A stretch of DNA of 39,289 nucleotides, from positions 1 through 39,289 of the forward strand of contig JAFTXE010000014.1 in NCBI GenBank assembly GCA_017461745.1, written 5' to 3'. The position numbers and the translations under genes were made by a program. The stretch is from Clostridia bacterium (GTDB lineage: Bacteria; Bacillota; Clostridia; Oscillospirales; CAG-272). Of this stretch, positions 32,902-39,289 are shown in pieces (within the stretch, counting starts at the first letter, position 1; the number at the start of each line of letters is the position of its first letter). The notes under the pieces are model-generated. The model was not told where the DNA came from, made no database searches, and saw only the letters and a list, made by a program, of their open reading frames with translations.

Positions 32902-33960
32902 CTATTTTATTCTCTCGCAAAAGCTCCTGCAATACTCTCCAAGACTATCAAAATCCATAGCCAAGACGTATATCTTTTCAATATCTCCGTGTATCTTCCC
33001 CGCCTTTGCAAGTGAGTCGAGCGCCAAGGAAAGTAACGCGTCGTATGCCTGCTTTGCCGCTCTGTACGCATATCGTACGTTGGATAAAGCTTGAACATCA
33101 ATAAATCTCTTCATGTTTATTTGCGATATATGTCCATTTGATATATTCTTAGGGTTATATATTGCAAAATAATCTCCCGTATCACAAAAATATATTTCCT
33201 TAGGCTTCCGAGTATCAACGGTATCCCATGAAACAAGAACATCTACGCCGTTCCGTCTGGCAAGCTCATAAAGCTCTTGCATATAGACGTATGCCGTTCC
33301 GTAATAGTCGTCTATGCAATATTTGTTGCTTGCTTTTCTACCGAGAGTATCAAAATGCATACTGCCAAGCGTACCAAAGGCATCAATCTGCCTTGTATAA
33401 GTGCGTCCGTTGCTATTTTTCTTTAAATTCAGCTTTGCAAGCTGCCGCTCTGCCGCCGACTTTAGCTTTTGCTTATTAATACACGTAGATATCACTCCGT
33501 CAAGCGTGTCCCCGAGCTCACCTGCGGCTCTGAGATATCCGTACGCATCGGCATACGCTCGCCGCTTTTTCTCTCCAAGTATTCTCAGCTCATTCGCCGC
33601 TCTGCCAAGCGCCTCGGCGTCCCAGAAAGCGCCGAGATTTATTATCTCGTCGCACGCCCCCGGAAGAACGGTATCGTAGCTATGAGGCGCTGTGCCGTCA
33701 AAAATCGCAATGCGCCCGTCGATTACGATACCGTCCAAGGAATTAGTATCGGAAGAGCAATAATAATATTCCACGTCCATTCCCTTGCCCTCGGCGAAGA
33801 GCGCCACTCTTTTCATAAAGCTGCTTTTTCCCGTTCCGGGTCCGCCCTTTATTACGTATCTTAGCTCTATCGCCGCATCGAAAAATACTTCCTCGAAAAA
33901 GCTGACGAACCCCCGTCTGCTGTTTGCCGCCGCGAAGTAGCGTTTTGTGTCCTCGTTCAT
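32902..33960 (-). CDS. P-loop ATPase of the PRK06851 type
   Basis: The 352-residue protein begins with a segment typical of this Firmicutes ATPase group (RYFAAANSRRGFVSFFEEVF). Walker A is VIKGGPGTGKSSFM. Downstream IAIFDGTAPHSYDTVLPGACDEIINL and a later VSWDTVDTRKPKEIYFC are further group features. Members are of unknown function; a sporulation link is often suggested by their neighbours, and here spoIIIAH lies just upstream (88 nt). The SD AGGAGG is 8 nt from the ATG. The rnpB promoter lies just past the stop codon. It is possibly co-transcribed with spoIIIA, but the gap leaves room for a separate promoter. Confidence 0.8.
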   Translation of the reverse strand: MNEDTKRYFAAANSRRGFVSFFEEVFFDAAIELRYVIKGGPGTGKSSFMKRVALFAEGKGMDVEYYYCSSDTNSLDGIVIDGRIAIFDGTAPHSYDTVLPGACDEIINLGAFWDAEALGRAANELRILGEKKRRAYADAYGYLRAAGELGDTLDGVISTCINKQKLKSAAERQLAKLNLKKNSNGRTYTRQIDAFGTLGSMHFDTLGRKASNKYCIDDYYGTAYVYMQELYELARRNGVDVLVSWDTVDTRKPKEIYFCDTGDYFAIYNPKNISNGHISQINMKRFIDVQALSNVRYAYRAAKQAYDALLSLALDSLAKAGKIHGDIEKIYVLAMDFDSLGEYCRSFCERIK

Positions 33961-34048
33961 GGTCGTTGCCTCCTATTCTGCGTTTAAGCTGCGTAAGCTT
34001 TGCACTACAGCATATGCTCCCGAAGGCAAATTTGACATTGCGTTCAGC

Positions 34049-34621
34049 TTATCTCTGGATTATCTTTATGTTCACAGGCTCAATTCCCGCCTGCTCGTAA
34101 ACTATCTCGTTGATCTGAGATATCTGAGCGGGAATAAGCTCCTCGCTCTTTACCACGATGCTTGCCGAGCCGTCGCTGATAACAGCCACGCATTCCTCAA
34201 AGCCCTTGGCAACGATCAGCGTTTCGATATTAGCCTCAGCCTCCATAATGTCTGCGAGCTTATTTATCTGCAACAGAGCCTCGTTCTTTGCCGCCTCGGT
34301 GGAAGATTCGTTATCTACAACTGCCTGAAGCACCTCAATTGCCTCGTCTCTCGTACGCTGACGGCTGACCTGAATACCTGAGAAATAAGAATCCACCGCG
34401 TCCTCTGCCTCTGTATCCGCAGGCGTCGTCTGTGTTGTACCAACGTCCATGCCCGCGCTCTGATCGTAGTCAAAGCCGTCGTCCTTATTGCTTGAGAAAA
34501 TAATGAGATTTACGCCCACGGCAACCACCGTAAGCGCCACCGCACCAATAATGATGAAGTTCCTTTTTCCGACTTTACGGCAAAATCCCGTAAACTTTTC
34601 TTTAAAATTGTCAAATTTCAT
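34049..34621 (-). CDS. spoIIIAH: Stage III sporulation protein AH
   Basis: The 190-residue mother-cell protein should pair with forespore SpoIIQ across the intermembrane space. It has a cytoplasmic N-terminus of ~20 residues and one membrane helix (FIIIGAVALTVVAVGVNLIIF). After an acidic linker comes the YscJ-like domain with YFSGIQVSRQRTRDEAIEVLQAVV and CVAVISDGSASIVV. The SD GGAGGA is 7 nt from the ATG. It is the last gene of the spoIIIA operon, 57 nt behind AG. Confidence 0.93.
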   Translation of the reverse strand: MKFDNFKEKFTGFCRKVGKRNFIIIGAVALTVVAVGVNLIIFSSNKDDGFDYDQSAGMDVGTTQTTPADTEAEDAVDSYFSGIQVSRQRTRDEAIEVLQAVVDNESSTEAAKNEALLQINKLADIMEAEANIETLIVAKGFEECVAVISDGSASIVVKSEELIPAQISQINEIVYEQAGIEPVNIKIIQR

Positions 34622-34678
34622 AACATACTCCTCCGAAATTTTATTCTACGGTAAATATATATTTAACCTCGTCTGCTT

Positions 34679-35194
34679 TTATGCGTCCGAGTTACCTACT
34701 GTAACGAAAATTTTATTCGTTCCTATATCTAAAGCCGCGGATACGAGCGAAACTATCTGCTGCCGCGTCTGTGCGCTGTCCGCTCCCTCGCAGACTATTC
34801 CGACGCCTGCGATCTCGGGGTTCTCATAGGCGGTGATGACTGCCTTTTTGTCCGACCCGCTTCCCGACATTACTATTTCGTTTTTATAGCCCGACGCACT
34901 CGATTGAGAATCCACGGCGTACACGGTTCTGTAGCCGCCCTTGAGGCTGACGAAAACTCTTACGTTTCCTACCCCCTTGACGCTTGAGCATATTTCCGCG
35001 ACGCGCTCCTCAAGCATATCGGCGTAAGCGTCTGCGTCCTCGTAAACGGACGTGCTTTGCGTCAAAGAATCGTCGCCCTCCTTGTCACTCGCTATGCCTC
35101 CCCCAAATAGCAGAAGCAGTATGCCAAGTCCACCGCCAAGAAAGACGAATATAAATTTTTGCCATTTGTTTTTAGGATTTTCTTGATTTTTCAA
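34679..35194 (-). CDS. spoIIIAG: Stage III sporulation protein AG
   Basis: This 171-residue protein has one membrane helix (FIFVFLGGGLGILLLLFGG) and a RBM-type ring domain (VRVFVSLKGGYRTVYAV..., ENPEIAGVGIVCEGADSAQTRQQIVSLVSAAL). In B. subtilis AG forms a large ring in the feeding-tube channel. The start is a TTG at 35194 with AAGGAG 9 nt upstream. AF lies 125 nt upstream, a wide gap for this operon; it holds a degraded piece of F repeat. Confidence 0.92.
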   Translation of the reverse strand: MKNQENPKNKWQKFIFVFLGGGLGILLLLFGGGIASDKEGDDSLTQSTSVYEDADAYADMLEERVAEICSSVKGVGNVRVFVSLKGGYRTVYAVDSQSSASGYKNEIVMSGSGSDKKAVITAYENPEIAGVGIVCEGADSAQTRQQIVSLVSAALDIGTNKIFVTVGNSDA

Positions 35195-35227
35195 TACTTT
35201 GTTCTCCTTGAAATTTTGGTCTTATTT

Positions 35228-35290
35228 ATGAGAGATGCGATTTTTAATTTTTCAAAAATACTTGGCAATAGCTTTCTTGCATAGCAATGG
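35228..35290 (+). repeat. Degraded half of an F repeat in the AF-AG gap
   Basis: GAGATGCGATTTTTAATTTT, TCAAAAATACTTGGCAA and AGCTTTCTTGCA follow in the order of one F arm (GATGCG...GCGATTT, TTTTTTGAAAAAAAGCTTGGC, CTTCCTTGCAGG). The core stem and the second arm are missing. It explains why this intergenic gap is longer than the others in the operon. Confidence 0.5.
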
Positions 35291-35319
35291 TTCAACAAAT
35301 CCGTTTTTTATTAATATGA

Positions 35320-35805
35320 TTATTCATCAATACTATCATATATTATTTGACACTCGCAATTCAGCCTTTGCGCTATATAATTTTCTATTTCCTGCGGCGA
35401 TATTGCAATTGCTTTGGCGCTCAGTATCACCTTGACGAGCCTCGTTTTTATTTCACCGTCAATAATTTCTGTGATAAGTCTTACGCCTATACTTCCGCTA
35501 TCCGCGCCGAATTTATTTTCCAGCTCACGCGCAAGCGTTTCTTGCGCCATTTTTATATTTTCGTCTATAATATAAGAATTGTAAATTTCCTCATAGTCGT
35601 AGCTCTCATAATCAAATTCTTCAAACAGCCCGTCCACTCCGTTATAGTCCGATATTTGCTTGATTATGGGAAGAACGATAGCGGCGACAACGCAAAGTGA
35701 GCAAAGTATTTCTATGTATTTTTTCGTCGCACTCTCGGGAGTTACAGCTCTGACTATCGCAGACAGCAGGCATACTCCGAAAAGCGTCGCAAGATATTCC
35801 TTCAT
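35320..35805 (-). CDS. spoIIIAF: Stage III sporulation protein AF
   Basis: The 161-residue protein has two N-terminal membrane helices (YLATLFGVCLLSAIVRAV and YIEILCSLCVVAAIVLPII), followed by a soluble alpha/beta domain with SIGVRLI...TRLVKVILSAKAI. The ring-building motif domain is shared with AG. The ATG at 35805 has GGAGG 9 nt upstream; the frame extends 13 codons further without an SD. Its start lies just behind spoIIIAE (18 nt). Confidence 0.9.
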   Translation of the reverse strand: MKEYLATLFGVCLLSAIVRAVTPESATKKYIEILCSLCVVAAIVLPIIKQISDYNGVDGLFEEFDYESYDYEEIYNSYIIDENIKMAQETLARELENKFGADSGSIGVRLITEIIDGEIKTRLVKVILSAKAIAISPQEIENYIAQRLNCECQIIYDSIDE

Positions 35806-35822
35806 TTTTATCTTCCTCCGTC

Positions 35823-36956
35823 TCACTCTATCGCAACCGCGCATTTAACGAATAGCGCAAGGGCGACCGCAAAGGCTATGGAGCATATGGATACCGCACC
35901 GAGAAGAAAGCCGTACACGTTCCCCATTTCGCTCAGCAGCTGCCCTTCCCTCTTGCATCCGAGCGTATGCGCAAGCGCTCCCGTGACGAGCAGAACGAGA
36001 CGGTTAAGCAAAAGCGATATAAGCGTCGGCAGGGTTAGAGCCGCCAGAAGAACTATTCCGCCTATTCCCACAACGCTCTTTATGTACCCGACGCTCCCCG
36101 CAAGCGTTCGCAAGCTATCTCCAACCGCGCCGCCTACACCCGGGATCACCGTTGACGCCAGCAGCTTGCCTCCTCTTGCCGCCACAGTATCTGCCGCTCC
36201 CGCTATTGCCGTCTGACTTCCAAGCGAAAAAACGAACACGACCATAACTGCGCCGATTATGAAATTATATATCTTTTTGACAGCCCCAACGAATCCGTCC
36301 AAAACGCCGCCATCACCAAGAGAGGAGCATATCGCCGCCGTTTCCATGGTATAGCACACAGGTAAAACGCTTGCGGCACAAAGCTTTTGCGTAATTGCAA
36401 GCATTGCGTAAAGCGTTGCAGTTCCAACGGTTGCGCTTCCGATATTCCCGCCCATTGCAAGCACAGTACCCGTAATAGGTATCATTGCGCCTATAAGGCT
36501 ATTGAGTCTGTCAAAGAAATCCGCTACCACCTCAACGTAGCCGAGCTGCGCTCCTATCATAGCCGCAATTATCGCCGCTGAGCTTAAAAATCCAAAGCCT
36601 TCGCTGACTGCCGCCGTCCCCATAGAGCCGCATATCATTCTGCTAACCGAGGAAATTATTATAAGACCCGACAGCAAAAGAAAAAGACGAACGGCTTCCG
36701 ACAAGGCATTTGCGCCAATGCCGAATATTTCCTCCATCGCGGCTTTTGGTGTCAGCGAATTCAAAAGCGCGTCCTCTATACTGTTAAGCTCACCCGCGGC
36801 AAGCTCCTCGGCTATCTGCGAGTCCGTATGCTCTGCCACATCCTCAGCAGCCTTGGCAAAGTCCGACGCCACGTCAGCTCCGTCAGCCATCACCGACGCC
36901 GAGAATATCCATACGCACAAAGCCACGGCGGCAATAAGGATAAGAGTTCGTCTCAA
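35823..36956 (-). CDS. spoIIIAE: Stage III sporulation protein AE
   Basis: This 377-residue polytopic membrane protein has an N-terminal signal (RRTLILIAAVALCVWIFSASVMA) and about 7-8 membrane helices in the remainder (LFLLLSGLIIISSVSRMI, LAAIIAAMIGAQLGYV and others). It resembles FlhB/permease-type components of the SpoIIIA channel. A TTG start at 36956 has AAGGAAGTG upstream. It is 19 nt behind spoIIIAD. Confidence 0.93.
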   Translation of the reverse strand: MRRTLILIAAVALCVWIFSASVMADGADVASDFAKAAEDVAEHTDSQIAEELAAGELNSIEDALLNSLTPKAAMEEIFGIGANALSEAVRLFLLLSGLIIISSVSRMICGSMGTAAVSEGFGFLSSAAIIAAMIGAQLGYVEVVADFFDRLNSLIGAMIPITGTVLAMGGNIGSATVGTATLYAMLAITQKLCAASVLPVCYTMETAAICSSLGDGGVLDGFVGAVKKIYNFIIGAVMVVFVFSLGSQTAIAGAADTVAARGGKLLASTVIPGVGGAVGDSLRTLAGSVGYIKSVVGIGGIVLLAALTLPTLISLLLNRLVLLVTGALAHTLGCKREGQLLSEMGNVYGFLLGAVSICSIAFAVALALFVKCAVAIE

Positions 36957-36975
36957 TGCTTTTCACTTCCTTACC

Positions 36976-37365
36976 TCATATTTTTTCAAGCAGCTCGTTG
37001 GCGTATTGCAAAAGGTCGGCGACTATCGGCATGGAGAGCAATATCATAGTGAGCTTGCCCGCGCTTTCCACCGCCGACGCCACCGTACTTTGTCCGCAAT
37101 CGCGGCAGACGTCCGAGCATACTCTGCAAAGCGTTGCTATACCGACGCCCTTCATCATAAGCGACGCGTATTCAGAAAATTCTCCCCTGAAGGACAGCTC
37201 TCCTACCGCCCTCACCACCTCGCCGAGTATTCCCACGACGCCGCCGAGTGCCAAAGCAAGTCCCGCAAGCTTCACGGCGACGTTCAAGCCGCCCGCCATA
37301 TTTCCGATTATCGCCCCGACCGCCGCGCACAGCACGGCGAGCGCGCATATCTCCCAAATATCCAT
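36976..37365 (-). CDS. spoIIIAD: Stage III sporulation protein AD
   Basis: The 129-residue membrane protein has about four helices (ICALAVLCAAVGAIIGNM, KLAGLALALGGVVGILGEVV, and two in the C-terminal half). The start chosen (ATG 37365) gives the usual family length and start MDIWEICALAVL. A longer frame from GTG 37431 has a better SD (GAGG, 6 nt) and would overlap AC by 41 nt, adding 22 residues. Which is used is undecided. Confidence 0.88.
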   Translation of the reverse strand: MDIWEICALAVLCAAVGAIIGNMAGGLNVAVKLAGLALALGGVVGILGEVVRAVGELSFRGEFSEYASLMMKGVGIATLCRVCSDVCRDCGQSTVASAVESAGKLTMILLSMPIVADLLQYANELLEKI

Positions 37366-37390
37366 TTTCGTCCGTATTATTGCAAGCGCA

Positions 37391-37585
37391 TCAGAAGCCA
37401 AAGACCGACTGAACGCTTTCAAAAAGTCCACCTATTTCCTCAACGAGCATGAGCATAACGACTACGATGCCCGCAAGCGTCACGAGCATAGCCTGCTCGT
37501 CTCTGCCTGATTTGTTGAGTATTGCAACGGCTACGGAAACAAGCACCCCTACCCCCGCAATTCTCAATATAAGGCTCACATCCAT
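37391..37585 (-). CDS. spoIIIAC: Stage III sporulation protein AC
   Basis: The 64-residue protein has two membrane helices. It has the standard pattern MDVSLILRIAGVGVLVSVAVAIL, K(S)GRDEQAMLVTLAGIVVVMLMLV and a short tail ending FESVQSVFGF. The ATG at 37585 has AAGAGG 9 nt upstream and gives the family length; a TTG two codons earlier is less likely. Confidence 0.93.
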   Translation of the reverse strand: MDVSLILRIAGVGVLVSVAVAILNKSGRDEQAMLVTLAGIVVVMLMLVEEIGGLFESVQSVFGF

Positions 37586-37618
37586 TTTCAAAAACCTCTT
37601 ACCAAGGCGTAAAGCGTT

Positions 37619-38098
37619 TCATATAAGCAGAATGACTATCGCCAAAGCGCCCGAAACGCAAAGCGCCGAATTCATTTTCTTTCTCATCGGAAGCTCCGAG
37701 GCGAGTGAGCGGCGGCGCTCATCAAGCCGCGATATATAGTTATCGCACAGCGCAAGCTGCTCGTCTCTATAGCCCTTCCCAATGCCGTCGGCAAGGCTTC
37801 GCAGTATTTTTTCCGTTGCCGAGTCGTTTATCTTACACTTATCAAGAAGCCCCAAAAAGCTATCAGCCGCTCCTTTTTCCGCATAGCCACAGCCCGCAAG
37901 TATTTCCTTCGGGCAACGGGCAAGCGCCCTCGGAATAGGCATGGAATAGCATTCTATCTCAGAACGAATATATCTGAGCAGAGAAATAAAGGCTTCCGTC
38001 TGGGAAAGTCCCTGCTTTGCGTTTGCGTTCAGCATATATGCGCCCGCAAGTCCGCTGAGCGCTATCATTACCGCTCCCAATATGCGCAAGCCGCTCAT
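37619..38098 (-). CDS. spoIIIAB: Stage III sporulation protein AB
   Basis: The 159-residue protein has an N-terminal membrane helix (LRILGAVMIALSGLAGAYML) and a C-terminal one (ALCVSGALAIVILLI), with a mostly helical middle (LLRYIRSEIECYSMPIPRALARC). The GspF-like domain is of the type II secretion kind. Its ATG overlaps the AA stop codon (ATGA), so AA and AB are coupled. Confidence 0.92.
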   Translation of the reverse strand: MSGLRILGAVMIALSGLAGAYMLNANAKQGLSQTEAFISLLRYIRSEIECYSMPIPRALARCPKEILAGCGYAEKGAADSFLGLLDKCKINDSATEKILRSLADGIGKGYRDEQLALCDNYISRLDERRRSLASELPMRKKMNSALCVSGALAIVILLI

Positions 38099-39003
38099 AC
38101 GCTCCTCTCCGTGACCGTGTAAATATAATCTCTTGCGTTGCCTCTGCGTTCTATACCGACGTAAGCGCCAAAAACGCCCGCCTCGTCGAGCATGGCAATC
38201 CCCGTTCTCCGCATTATACCCTCAAAGCTATCTCCGTGAGCCGTCGCAAGCAACGGAACACCGCAGTTCTGCGCGGCAATAATTGCGCGAGCCTCCTCGG
38301 GCGTTCCTATCTCGTCGCAAACTATGAGCTGAGCGTTCATGCTCCTTGCGGCTATCTCGATGCCGAGTGGACGCGGATATCCGTAAAGGACGTCAACGCA
38401 CAGCGACGGCTCGTCAAGAGAAAAGCCAAGCTCTCCGCGCGAATCTATCACCGCAACACGCCAAGGCTCGCTCCCCGACGTCATAGCGGCAATAACTGCT
38501 CTGAGCAAAGTCGTTTTGCCGTGGGCAGGCGGAGAATACACGAGAACTCCTCTTGGGAACGTCTTTTTCAAAAGCTCGCATACGGGCGCGCCAACACGAC
38601 GTACCCTCCTTGGCAGTCGAAAGCTCAGAGCCGATACGTCATACACACCGATAACGCTTTCGCCAACCACCGAGGCTCTGCCGACTATTCCGACACGAAT
38701 TCCTCCGTCAAGAGTGATGTAGCCTTGCTTTATAGTGTCCGCATGGGCGTATAGCGAATGCTCGCATATGCTGTCAAACACGTATTCCATCTGTGACTTG
38801 CTGAGTATGCAGTTAAGTACGATATTCTTACCGCCTGAGGTGACCGTCGCCATTCGCTCGCTTCGCAGCCTTACCTCGTCTATGGGTATTCCTCTTGCGG
38901 CAAGCTCCTTGAGCGCTGAATATAGCTCGCAAGGTAACAGCTCGAAAAATATTTTCGGTAGCTCCTCAATGCTCCTCTGCCGTGTGTTTATTACCGTAGC
39001 CAC
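38095..39003 (-). CDS. spoIIIAA: Stage III sporulation protein AA (ATPase)
   Basis: The 302-residue cytoplasmic ATPase should power assembly or work of the SpoIIIA-SpoIIQ channel. Walker A is SPPAHGKTTLLRAV, Walker B is AQLIVCDEIGTPEEARAI, and the VRLRSERMATV and TLDGGIRVGIVG segments are typical. I choose GTG 39003 because GGGAGG lies 6 nt upstream; the frame could start at TTG 39024, but then the SD would be inside the gene. It is the first gene of the operon. Confidence 0.93.
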   Translation of the reverse strand: MATVINTRQRSIEELPKIFFELLPCELYSALKELAARGIPIDEVRLRSERMATVTSGGKNIVLNCILSKSQMEYVFDSICEHSLYAHADTIKQGYITLDGGIRVGIVGRASVVGESVIGVYDVSALSFRLPRRVRRVGAPVCELLKKTFPRGVLVYSPPAHGKTTLLRAVIAAMTSGSEPWRVAVIDSRGELGFSLDEPSLCVDVLYGYPRPLGIEIAARSMNAQLIVCDEIGTPEEARAIIAAQNCGVPLLATAHGDSFEGIMRRTGIAMLDEAGVFGAYVGIERRGNARDYIYTVTERSV

Positions 39004-39041
39004 AAGCTCCCTCCCTTCGCTCAAACAAGCCTTCTGTCAAA

Positions 39042-39071
39042 AGCATATGTTTGTCCGCCTGAGTTTATGAC
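39042..39071 (-). promoter_or_regulatory. Sigma-E-like promoter of the spoIIIA operon
   Basis: Minus strand GTCATAAA (39071-39064) and CATATGCT (39049-39042) are separated by 14 bp. The B. subtilis sigma-E pattern is about GTCATATT-14-CATACAAT. The position, 39 nt before the spoIIIAA start, fits the known sigma-E control of this operon. Confidence 0.55.
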
Positions 39072-39083
39072 ACACGAACAAAA

Positions 39084-39289
39084 AATTATGATTTGTCAGG
39101 AGATACGAGGTACGCAGAGGACGTGGGGACGCGGGGGATGCGGGGGACGCGTTGTCGCTTTTCGAGAAAAGCTCCGCAAAAGCTTTCTTGCCGGGTTGTA
39201 GCCCGACCAAGCTATTCTTGAAATTATATATGTTTAATCGGGCTACAACCCAGCAAGGAAGTTTTTTGCCAAGCTTTTTTTCAAAAAAG
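39084..39289. repeat. Long-hairpin repeat F, copy 2 (cut by window end)
   Basis: It is preceded by the anchor AATTATGATTTGTC and a GGACGCGGGGGA-type array. Core stem GGGTTGTAGCCC (39193-39204) pairs with GGGCTACAACCC (39240-39251). The outer arms (TTTTGCGGAG..., GCAAGGAAGTTTTTTGCC) match copy 1 closely, while the loop differs. It lies upstream of spoIIIAA on the far side of the promoter. Confidence 0.85.

Noticed and set aside
36718..37452. 244-codon plus-strand frame over spoIIIAE/AD
   Set aside because: It crosses two genes of a conserved operon on the other strand and has low-complexity composition. No SD was seen.

Overview
The window looks like chromosomal DNA of an endospore-forming member of the Clostridia, probably an uncultured or gut-type lineage. 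The evidence is a complete spoIIIA operon (AA to AH), a SpoIID-like sporulation domain, a dgt-dnaG-rpoD block, HPr kinase, single-chain glycyl-tRNA synthetase, a T-box valS leader, type A RNase P RNA, and strong SD sequences throughout. Several starts are TTG or GTG. The taxonomic placement is inferred from gene content only.

Layout. 1-2378: a minus-strand hprK/sugar isomerase pair. 3099-9922: a compact, apparently intact phage head cassette on the plus strand (TerS, TerL, beta-propeller-like tail protein, portal, scaffold, coat, connector). It has no integrase, repressor, protease, tail or lysis genes. 10800-12201: an RNA-rich stretch with tRNA-Thr, a LURP-one protein, an unannotated type I toxin-antitoxin locus and the valS T-box. 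12242-14890: valS. 15546-18044: a HAD hydrolase and a large lipoprotein. 18325-22323: the replication/transcription operon dgt-dnaG-rpoD. 22739-25348: SpoIID-like and peptidoglycan-binding proteins. 25431-31499: clpC, glyS, a small membrane protein and a SulP transporter without a STAS domain. 32505-32858: rnpB. 32902-39003: a PRK06851-like ATPase and spoIIIAH to spoIIIAA on the minus strand, preceded by a sigma-E-like promoter.

The most unusual non-coding content is a dense set of interspersed structured repeats. A ~165-bp element (here 'R') occurs in seven long copies and one fragment. Six of them start 1-61 nt after a stop codon, in the sense of that gene, and most end in a terminator-like hairpin. 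Their hairpins differ in sequence between copies while pairing is preserved. Behind R come a short shared anchor and then one of several different palindromic units. A second long-hairpin family ('F') shows two compensatory base-pair changes between its copies and has a degraded half inside the spoIIIA operon. GAGGACGC-type tandem repeats sit at the edges of several units.

Three things deserve most attention: the R/anchor/palindrome architecture; the type I toxin-antitoxin locus at 11546-11906, with two facing consensus promoters and one shared terminator; and the head-only phage cassette bracketed by ~170-bp direct repeats.
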